A stretch of DNA of 64,000 nt, from contig MU831924.1 of the NCBI GenBank assembly GCA_029204225.1, positions 32,717 through 96,716 on the forward strand. The letters run 5' to 3'. The DNA is from Diphasiastrum complanatum (taxonomy: Eukaryota > Streptophyta > Lycopodiopsida > Lycopodiales > Lycopodiaceae). Shown one piece after another: positions 55,363 through 64,000 of the stretch (the stretch's first letter is position 1; every line of letters begins with the position of its first letter). The position numbers and the translations under genes are program-made. The notes below the pieces were generated by a model. That model saw only the letters and a program-made list of their open reading frames with translations, was not told where the DNA came from and ran no database searches.

Positions 55363-57540
55363 GGAACCACAGACACCGAAAAAAAAAAAAGTTGAAGAAT
55401 TCTATGTCCCAGATGAAGGCTAAAAGGCAAATCTATATTTCATTTGCAACAAGCTTGGACATAAGATGAAGTTTTGTCTAGAAAGGAAAAAACTGGTTGT
55501 ACAGATGATTGAAATTCTAGGGTGTAAATGTAAAACTTTGGAAATTAACTTGTTTGATTGTGAGTGTGAATGTTCTTTTAGTACTGCTTCTTTCTTGTCT
55601 AATGAATCGTTTCATTTAACATGCAGAATTAGAGATCAAGAAGTAAATATTCTATTAGACAACGGTTCTACTCATGACTTCATTAATTCTCGTCTTGTGC
55701 AGAAACTCAACCTAGCAATTGAAGCCAGCAATCATAGATATAGAGTTTATCTTGCTTCAAAAGTAGATTTGGAGACTTGGAACGTTGAAAGTGCTGAATC
55801 TCTCATTATGAATGGTAATTTAGTAATTCGCCTTCTTTGGCTACTAATTTTGAGAAACATGTTCTCACTTTCAAGGAGGGTGATAAGGTAGTTACTTTAT
55901 TTGGCAACAATTTTGTACATCCGTTGGATGGAATTTCTATAGTTAATATAATGGAAGCATTTGATTATTCATAGTATGATATTTTTTCAGTATTTGCTAT
56001 TTCTATTATGGATGTTTATTATGTGCATCTAAGTAGCTGTAAATTCTCTGTAATTCTTAACTTATTAAGTTTAGATCACGAACAAGCAATGAAAAATCAT
56101 ATCATAAGTGAATTTAAGGATGTTTTTCCATTAGAGTTACCTCATGGTTTACCACCATCTAGGTCAGTAGACCACAGGATAGAGTTAATTCCCAGAAAGT
56201 CATCATATCTCTAGATCGCCTTATAGGTTCTCTCAAATAGAGGAGATAGAGATTTCAAATCAAATAGAAAACTATCTGAGGATGAGACATATCCAACCCA
56301 ATAAGTCACTATGCGAAGAAAGATGAAAGTTTCCGGATGTGCGTGAATTACAAGGGGTTGAACAAAGTGATTATTAAAAATAAATATTCATTACTTAGGA
56401 TGAATGACCTTGTAGGTCGCCTAGGTGGGGCTAAATACTTCACTAAGATAGATCTCAGGGCAGGGTACCATCAGGTAAGAATTAATCAAAATATGTCCGA
56501 AAGATTGGATTTCGTACTAGATTTGGCCATTATGAGTTTGTAAGTCAAGGGTGTTAGCTCAATTGGTTATCTTGACATCCAAAGTTTCTTTGGTCTCAAG
56601 TTCGAGCCTCTCCTTGGAGACCAAGAAGCATTATGAGTTCTTAGTGTTACCTTTTGGGTTAACAAATGCTCCAACAACATTCCAACAAATGATGAACGAT
56701 TTGTTTCATCCATATTTGGGAAAGTTTGTAGTAGTATTCCTACATTATATTCTCATCTACAGTAAGACCTTTGAGGAACGTATTGAACATTTGAGAATTA
56801 TCTTGATGAAACTCTGATAGGAGTTACTCTATGCTAAGAAATCCAAGTGTGAATTCTTTAAGCATGATCTAGTTTACCTCAGTCATAAGATAACTACTTA
56901 TAAGATCAAGATTAACGAGGATAAAATCAAGATAGTGGTTGATTGGCCAATACCACAAACTGTCAGGCAAGTTGAATCATTTTTGGGATTTACGATTTTC
57001 TTTCAGAGATTCATTGAGAATTATGCTAAAGTAACAGCATTGCTCAATAATCTGACAAAAGAGATTGTTAACAAAAAGAAAAAGAGGAATCAACCTAGTC
57101 CGCCTATTGTTTGGAAGAAGAAATTGAATCCGTGTTTTGAGAAACTTAAAACTTTGATTGTTTGTGCTCCCATGTTGCAGATTGCAGATCTAGATTTACC
57201 TTACGTCGTGAAAATTGATGCAAGTGATATTGCAATTGGAGCGGTTCTATTACAGAATGATATGCCACTAGCGTTTGAAACCAAAAAATTCAGTGGTCCT
57301 CAGTTGCGTTATACTGTGCAGGAAAATGATTTATTTGCAATTATTCATTCACTTAAAACTTGGAGACACTACTTGTATGGTAGTAAGTTTATAGTGTATA
57401 CGGATCACCTTCCTCTTAAGTACTTTTGAAATCAACATGATCTTCGGGGAAGGAAAGCCTGATGGGCGGAATTGATACCTGCATTTATTGCATGATATTC
57501 ATTTGATCACAAAAAATTCAAATTTGAGTTCTTGATAAGA
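55363..57540 (+). pseudogene. Gypsy-F zinc knuckle, protease, RT and RNase H
   Basis: It starts with a decayed zinc knuckle (CNKLGHKMKFC, about 55446-55482). Protease at 55466-55891 keeps [37 protein letters not shown] is near 56130. RT begins [20 protein letters not shown] (56340) and [16 protein letters not shown]. It is interrupted by SINE copy 3 at 56539 and resumes with [18 protein letters not shown]. The catalytic block reads [12 protein letters not shown], so both Asp residues are lost. RNase H at 57190-57430 has VVKIDASDIAIGAVLLQND, WRHYLYGSKFIVYTDHLPLK. Homology ends near 57540; integrase and 3' LTR are not present. Confidence 0.87.
56539..56629 (+). mobile_element. Short tRNA-derived SINE, copy 3, in gypsy RT
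   Basis: A 91-bp copy inside the Gypsy-F RT frame, with target duplication ATTATGAGTT (56529-56538 and 56630-56639). The duplicated bases encode part of the HYEF motif on both sides. Box A TAGCTCAATTGG is at 56555-56566 and box B GTTCGAGCC at 56601-56609. It closely resembles copy 1 in sequence. Confidence 0.88.
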
Positions 57541-58380
57541 TTTTTGGTGCTAATCTTATGAAAAGCCACCAAGTGTGAGTGCCATTGATTAGATTTGACA
57601 TAGGGTCATGAGATCTAATTAATCTAGGCTAAAATTAGGTCCTCTAAATTTGTTTTACAGGTCTTGAAAGTACATCAAGTAGTGTGAGTGAGATTTAGTC
57701 ATGTTTTTGTCCAAAAATGGTGAACTTGATAGGATTTGATAAGTCTTTGATAGAATCTCATCTAATCTTCATTTCATCTTTGAGTGCTTTCTTCTTGGTG
57801 AATTAGGCAAGATAGTTTTTCCAAACACTATTGACATTGGTGAGGAGAGTGAAATAGATAGTGATCAAGACCTTTGTGGATCTTGATATAACTTTGTGTA
57901 AGTCACTATAAGGTTGCAAAAACATTGGTTTTCACCTCTAATCACAACTCACATGTGTGTACTTTGTGTACCACAATAGTTTTTTATGGAAGCTAGAGGA
58001 AGGAAGAATGAGTCAAGGTTCAAGTGCTACTTGTGTGGCAAGAAGGGCCACTTTGCATCCAAATGCTACAAGAGGCAAAATGCACTGGAGGAGAACAAAC
58101 AAGGAGATGTTTGTTCCATTTTGAAGAATGATGTTTGCATTGCAAAATGATTTAAACATGGAAGATTGTTGAAATTGGAAGCTAATATTGCTTTTGAGAA
58201 TGTGAACTTGGCAAAGGAGGAGATCACTCAAGATCTTGGCAAAGTGTGATCTTGATAGCATTGAGGAGGAGCATCAAAGGAGGAAGATATTGAGAATCAG
58301 CCTCAAAACATGAGAGTTCCAAGGAGGTACTCAATGACAAAATCCGAGTCATCAAATTGCATGCAAATTGTCCATTCAAG
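57541..58380 (+). pseudogene. Copia relic with zinc knuckle
   Basis: A decayed copia segment. A plus-strand frame near 57988 reads EARGRKNESRFKCYLCGKKG and HFASKCYKRQN, a CX2CX4HX4C zinc knuckle. Further on, KLEANIAFENVNLAKEEITQ suggests a later part joined by deletion, and NMRVPRRYSMTKSESSNCM resembles the linker after integrase. Stops at 58149, 58246 and later. No LTR pair was found. Confidence 0.6.
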
Positions 58381-58984
58381 TGTGCAGAGGGTATAAGTAT
58401 ACCTACTGGGCTCTCACTAGTGTATGCTTGATTGCAAGACTGGTAGCAGTATGTTGCTGGAGTGAATCCTCATTCTTCTTTGAGATTGATCCATAGATTG
58501 GGGGCAAGATCCATCCGATCTAGGTATGGTTGGGTTGGTTTGTCCACCATCTGTTCCCTTGTTTGTTGCTTGTATTGGCATGTTTAGATAGTATCTTGTA
58601 TGCTGGACTTTATATTGGTATCAGAGCCAAGGCTAAGCGGATTTGCCGCCGAGAAGTGCTCAAGTTGGAGCCGAAGTATTGTACAAAATCTTGGTGGTGA
58701 TTCTCGTTCTCTTCTCAAATCACGGGCTTTTGAGAGGATATTGATTGTGTGGTAGATGTGCTACCAAAAGATACAATCAATTTGATAAAGTACACTCTTG
58801 ACTGGTGATTTTGAGTAGATTTTAATTCACTTGTGATATTTAACTTTTGCAATTACTTTTGCTTATAGCTTTTTGACGTCAAGCCAAAATTTCAGCCTTT
58901 TGAAAGCTGATATTTTGTGCTTTCAAAAAGCCAGATTATTGAGTATTTTATGGCAAAGCAATCTGAATTTTTTTTGCTATGGTA
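58381..58984 (+). repeat. Probable LTR end, primer site and leader of another retroelement
   Basis: The primer site TGGTATCAGAGCC at 58616-58628 implies an LTR end at about 58615, though TTATAT lacks the canonical CA. The leader after it has no coding frame and is interrupted at 58985 by the next LTR element. Confidence 0.5.
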
Positions 58985-61278
58985 TGTTGTGGGTATTTTA
59001 TGTACGATAATAAACAAGTGGGTCCCACCACTTAAAATATTGTTGGCCAAGCCTTACCAGAAAAATGGGCCCTGCACAGTACTGTACAAGTAGGGCAATA
59101 AGTGCGAGGGCACTGGCATCCTACGCGTATAAGCCCAACCCAATGAGCACAAGTAGCAAGTTGTAATTTCTAGGAATAAGTGACTAGGGGATTAAAACTC
59201 TAAAATGACATTAGAGGCCCTAAGTTGTTAATGAAAAAGCTAAAAGGGCCCAAATTAGAACTAACATGAATCATGTGAGTGGCCCTTGTGCTTTCTTAGC
59301 ACCACTAAATTTAAGTTTTGTTTCTTTGAAAGGCTTGGATTAGAATCCTTGCCCCAATGAAGTGGCCAATTGGAGTGAAGAAGGCTCACCTCTAAATCTA
59401 TAAGAGCATTGCCACGCACATGCTCTGGCGTGACAACCCCCCCTGAACTACCCACACCACTGACACCAACAGTGGACCTTGAAGCAATCCACCATGTGGC
59501 TACTTTGCGACATTCTAGTGCTGAGCTATGGAGACCGCCATTGCAGGATTATTTAAACTAAAGAAGTTCTCTGATGAAACAATCCGAAACTACACCTATC
59601 GGATCTTCCATCTAGTGAAGGATTGTCCGATTCTTGAACATATCATCATGACAAAATACTATGTTGGACTGCCCAAAAGGATCAGATCTGGTATGGCAAA
59701 ATTAGCATCATATGCGTCACTTGCACTTGGCCTATGTAGACCGACATGCACCTACGGTGACCCTTCCACCTCGAACGCACTATAAAAGAAAAATCTTAGT
59801 GCCACCGAGTTGTGAACGAGTGACAAAGAAGACAATCTGGCAAAAGTCCCAAAATATGCAAAGATACCCTCGAGTAGACAAGCAACATCAACATCACAGA
59901 AGACATAGCTAGTAGAATCTATAAAGCCAATGGTAACTGAGAAAGTCAAGAAATTGGCAACCGACGAAGTCCAACGGATTTTACCAAGTCTCTTGAAGCA
60001 AACATTACAAAGATTTCTTAGTGATGAATCTCTCAGGGAACTTGTGTCAACGGAACGACGAGAAGGCAGATCAGCACAAGATCCAAGGAAAAGCACAATC
60101 ATGTAGCCTTCAAATGGGAAGTGCAATGATCAGGGAAAGACTAAAGTTGATGATTGCCCTTCAACGAGCAAGATTCAACCAAAGTCTCATTGTTCCACAA
60201 TGCAGCAGCCCAAGCCAACGCCAAACCTGGGTATATCCATTCTTCAAAGGCCAAATCCAAGGAATCCAAGCCCAAAATAGGCCTCCAGTCCCGCAAGCAC
60301 CATCGCGAACAATGATTTGCAAAACCTTGTCCTCCATTTGTAAGATTGACTGCGGAAGAGAGTATTCAAGTTCAAGCATACCACGAATATCTGGATATAC
60401 AAAGTAGTCAAACAAGCACGTCGTATCCACATTATGAATTGGGGGAGTCTAGGACATTAGAACAAGTTGTGCCAATCTATGAGGAGCAATCTCAGCAAGT
60501 TATATTTTGGGATACTCTGATGGAATGGCTCGACTATTCGATTGTCGATAAACAAGGTTATCCAGCATGGCCACCAGACCTTATGGGTATTATTGAGAAT
60601 CTGGCAAGTCCAAGTTCTTGCTGCGCATCAACAATCAATAAAGCCTCAGGTTTTACGTAAGCGAATTCTATCCACGCTTTTTCTGAAGCATCCATGTCCC
60701 AACAATAAACGAATCGACAACAGCGCCCGTCCACGACAAATGCAGGCATAGTGCCGAGGGACCGGCACTACTTCGGGCCGAGGACCCTGTTGTGGGTATT
60801 TGCTGTACGATAATAAACAAGTGGGTCCCACCACTTAAAATATTGTTGGCCAAGCATTACCAAGTGGGCCCCACCATAGTACTGTACAAGTAGGGTAATA
60901 AGTGCGAGGGCACTGGCATCCTGCGCATATAAGCCCAACCCAATGAGCACAAGTAGCAAGTTGTAATTCCTAGGAATAAGTGACTAGGGGCTTAAAAATC
61001 TAAAATGACATTAGAGGCCCTAAGTCAAGTTGTTAATAAAAAAGCTAAAAGGGCCCAAATTAAAACTCACATGAATCATGTGAGTGGCCTTGTGCTTTCT
61101 TAGCACCATTAGATTTAAGTTGTGTTTCTTTGAAAGGCTTGGATTAGAATCCTTGCCCCAATGAAGTGGCCAATGAGAGTGAAGGAGGCTCACCTCTAAA
61201 TCTATAAGACGGAGCCATTTCCTTTGTATTGTATCATCTTCCATCTTCTTCTTAATAAAACTTTGCTGGTCTCACTTC

Positions 61279-61280
<2 letters not shown>
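58985..61280 (+). mobile_element. Gag-only (non-autonomous) LTR retrotransposon
   Basis: Two LTR copies start TGTTGTGGGTAT at 58985 and 60788 and match over more than 400 bp (to about 59405 and 61209). The 3' copy continues through a polyadenylation-like AATAAAA (about 61253) towards a (CT)n run; its exact end is uncertain and the 5' copy appears cut at 59405. The sequence before the 3' LTR is GGGCCGAGGACCC, a purine-rich candidate tract. Only about 1.4 kb lie between the LTRs, with gag-like but no pol sequence. The left flank is TGGTA; a matching right duplication was not located. Confidence 0.78.
59528..60750 (+). pseudogene. Gag-like coding remnants of the non-autonomous element
   Basis: METAIAGLFKLKKFSDETIR, then NYTYRIFHLVKDCPILEHII and TKYYVGLPKRIRSGM match the pattern of the plant Ty3-type Gag core (SLRSYxxRF…, followed by F..GL). 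After a stop at 59785 further frames read KLATDEVQRILPSLLKQTLQ (near 59950) and YPHYELGESRTLEQVVPIYE with WLDYSIVDKQGYPAWPPDLM (60346-60660). These are not protease, RT or integrase; I do not recognise the last part. Frames change several times. Confidence 0.5.
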
Positions 61281-61324
<44 letters not shown>

Positions 61325-61382
61325 GTTGGGATAGAATAGCTTTGGGTAGGTGCTCAAGCCCCCCAAAGCCTTTCTCAACATA

Positions 61383-61432
<50 letters not shown>
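61281..61432. repeat. Two (CT)n microsatellites
   Basis: CT runs at about 61281-61321 and 61387-61432, separated by 65 bp of unique DNA. The minus-strand Arg/Glu ORF through them is an artefact. Confidence 0.9.
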
Positions 61433-61433
<1 letters not shown>

Positions 61434-62290
61434 TTTGCTATGCAAGTGAAGGCGGGGTTGACGCTCCCAGCATTCGAACCTTATACACATTGACGACACT
61501 ACATGGCAGAGGGTTGAATGCTGGATTACCGCCTTTCTTTTGTAAGTGACGGAGTGCTTTCAACTTTTGATTGTTTCCTATCTTTCAAGGCCATTTAGGA
61601 CATAGTCCCTTTGGCATAAATTGGAAACACTATTTAAGAATGATTGTCTACATTCTTTAATGCTGAAACCAGTTTGTTTTACCATAAAAATTATTACCAA
61701 ATGTATTTTTTGGTATTCAAACTTGCTTTGCATAACTTCCACAAGTCTTGTACTGTGATTTGGTTAAATTTGAAAAGAGTACCAAAAAACAACCAAAGCT
61801 TCTTGTAGGCATTAGTTTTGTTCTTGTTTGCAAATGTTCTCTGAAAGCAAGATTCTGCTTTCATTATGAAACACGATTTCTGTTTCAAAGTGAGTAAAAG
61901 CTAATTAGAATTTGCTTTCTTTTGCCCTAACTTTGCAAGGAACAAGAACAAAACAAGTGTTAGTCTATAGGATTTTGGAATAATGAAACAACCTATTCTT
62001 TCAAAGCACGTTTTTGCTTTCTCAGATCTACCTAATAGATTGTTTCATAGTTGTGGAAATGGCTAGAAGTCCTTGCCTCCAGGATCCCTATAAAACACCA
62101 GTGGGTGGCTACAATATAAACGTTAAACAAATTGAAAAACCAGAAGTTTGCTTGCAGGAAAGCCTTGCTGGAACTGAGTTGTCTTCTTCTTGTTTTTTCT
62201 GTTTGCACCTTGTAACTGGGACAGGTACATTCTTTTCACCTGCAGGAAAACCACATGTAATAGGGGATCTGGAAGTGCGCTGCTTGGCTG

Positions 62291-62295
<5 letters not shown>
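61433..62295. other. No gene supported
   Basis: No coding homology, LTR or SINE recognised. The frame from 62014 becomes poly-Ser/Leu in the next microsatellite. Confidence 0.5.

Positions 62296-62332
<37 letters not shown>
62296..62332. repeat. (CT)n microsatellite
   Basis: CT run of about 36 bp followed by a GC-rich patch (ACGCGCGTG). That patch is compositionally distinct from the AT-rich DNA around it. Confidence 0.9.
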
Positions 62333-62334
<2 letters not shown>

Positions 62335-64000
62335 GCGCGTGCTCTGTTGCCTGCTCGGGGTTGGAGGGGGCGTGTACTCGCTGCTGCAAGAAGAGGAGGA
62401 GCCCCGATCGAGCTGGCGCGGTTTTGACCAGCTCGGTTTTGATGAAAGAGAACGTGAGGAGAAAGGGGTGGCGTGGGAGTTGCTTTAGGTTAGAATTTTT
62501 TAATTTCTAATTTGGCTGTTGGAAGGAGGGGGGTGGGGCAAGTGGATTTTTGGCTAAACGAGAAGCTTGATCGTGAAAAGAAGCAAGAGTGAATTCAGCA
62601 TAAAGTTATATTGTAAGGCCCAACGGCAGAACTCATTCAAAAACTGGTTTTTTAGGCTCTAATCAAGCCATTCTTTTAGGAACCGAGGAATTTGATAAAG
62701 GGACATTCAAAATATCTTAATCAAATTCATTCTTAATTGAATTATTCCACTCATTCTTACCCATTACAAAATCTGTCACTCATGGAATAATGGGGCATGT
62801 CCCACAATCCTTTTGGCTGACCATAAAAATTAAGTAAATGGTAAAGACTAAAGTGAGTTGGAATTGGTACTCTGAAGTTGGAATGTGAAATTCCCGAGAA
62901 CTTCAATGGTACCGGTGGTTTAATTTCAATCAATTTATGTATTTTTTATATAAAATCTGGATTTTGAGGACACTTTGATCAGGAAGTGGAGGGCCTTCAT
63001 GGAGGGAAGAACCTGTGGTATGGGACGCAGGGGGCCTCCAAAATGAAGATCTAAAACTAATTGGATCAGTTGACTGGTAGTAAGCCGTAAATGTAATTGA
63101 TGCCAAATACTATGGGTCATAAAACGGGTGTTTTGTCGAAAATTTGAGATATTGGTCATGACCCCTTATGGATATCTCAAATTTACAAAACCGGGAAACC
63201 CGCATGCTATTTCTTTATAAAAAATATATTGGTGAATTTCTTAAACATTGATTAGCCCGATTTCTTGTGATTCCTTGGTAGGTAATTTTTATTACCCATT
63301 GACCTTGGATGATGTCACATGAATGGTTAATGCAATTGTTTTCTAAATTGTTTTTTTTATGTAAATCTTCAATAATTCCTTTTTTGATTTATGGGTCACT
63401 TCTTAGTGTTGATAACGAAGAAGATCTTTTGATAAGTCATTCACGAAAATGTGGTGAGACATTATCAATATTGGGTTACGATAATGCAACACCTTTTTTT
63501 GGACTTTTAAGTTTTTTCTTGGATCTCTTCTTTAAAACTTCTCCTAGGGAAAATCTAGATGGATATGTGTGAAGGGTTTCAAATCCTTCAAGATCCAATC
63601 CATGTCCCTGATCTTTGGTTACAAAAAGGAGCAAACCAACAATCCTGCCAAACACGGTTATCAGAGACAGAGGATCACATGGCTGTCCAAGACGCCTAAT
63701 GCTTCGCAATCCTACTGTTATGGCAGTCTCAGACTCGTACTCTGATAACCCAAATGGATAACAAGCTCCGTTCCCTAGTCAATCCACGTTCCTGAAATCG
63801 CAATTACTATTGTGTTCATTGTTTTTCTTACTGTTAGTAGAGACATCGTTTTTATCGCAATCGCCCTCTCGTGTTCTACCTCCGTCATGTCTGCTACAAT
63901 CGCTAATCAATCATAGACCGAGTAGACCATCGTTTCATACACCAACAAAAGGTAACAAACAAGTTGCACCACCAATACTTATGTGATTTTGCAATAGCAC
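62333..64000. other. No gene supported up to the window end
   Basis: Short frames (63309-63572 plus, 63476-63709 minus) lack recognisable domains. A short inverted motif GAGATATT…ATATCTC occurs at about 63147-63178. An ACTCTGATAACCC-like word at 63737 faintly resembles a reverse-oriented primer site but is not convincing. Confidence 0.5.

Overview
This window is nuclear DNA from a seed plant with a repeat-rich genome. The evidence is one host gene with canonical GT-AG introns, Ty1/copia and Ty3/gypsy retrotransposons nested in one another, a DNA transposon, a tRNA-derived SINE and many long (CT)n/(GA)n tracts. The species cannot be named. An intron of about 20 kb full of LTR elements would suit a gymnosperm, a magnoliid or another large-genome plant, but that is inference. 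I see no rRNA gene, functional tRNA gene, CRISPR array or bacterial-type operon.

Region 1-28.4 kb holds the one well-supported host gene, on the + strand. It encodes the C-terminal half (about 223 residues in six exons, 3512-28355) of a plant protein of the FemAB-like/GNAT family PF04339 (formerly DUF482). The upstream exons were not found in the window. Upstream lie a possible LINE ORF1 tail, a SINE copy (513-600), an unrecognised exon-like ORF and a 1.7-kb hAT-like DNA transposon with an 8-bp target duplication (1643-3362). Intron 3899-23886 is about 20 kb, and close to nine tenths of it is retrotransposon: Copia-A (4501-14531) with chromovirus Gypsy-B (6723-11755) nested in its integrase region, a truncated LTR element (14624-15605), a gypsy relic (16480-17755) and the young Copia-C (17788-23178). 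The next coding exon is only 53 bp.

Region 28.4-32.5 kb is mostly unassigned and contains a recent direct duplication of period 920 bp, each unit preceded by a poly(G) run. Region 32.5-44 kb holds decayed copia fragments, a second SINE copy inside a gypsy RNase H relic, a WD40 pseudogene fragment resembling the plant JINGUBANG family, and two unrecognised coding-like stretches.

Region 44-61.3 kb is a mosaic. Copia-D has a truncated 5' LTR, an integrase interrupted by a solo LTR of its own family, and a 422-codon ORF in which reverse transcriptase is replaced by unrecognised sequence. Copia-D is mixed with two related gypsy copies (Gypsy-E and Gypsy-F). Gypsy-F carries a deleted minus-strand LTR element and a third SINE copy. 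A gag-only LTR element (58985 to about 61.28 kb) follows. From about 61.3 kb to the end I recognise only microsatellites.

The elements do not form a cooperating system; each has its own insertion history. Best leads: (i) a very short tRNA-like SINE with three copies, each with a target duplication beginning CATT; (ii) the open Copia-D frame lacking reverse transcriptase; (iii) the host gene whose coding sequence spans a 20-kb retrotransposon nest; (iv) LTR divergences in the Copia-A/Gypsy-B nest that contradict the nesting order.
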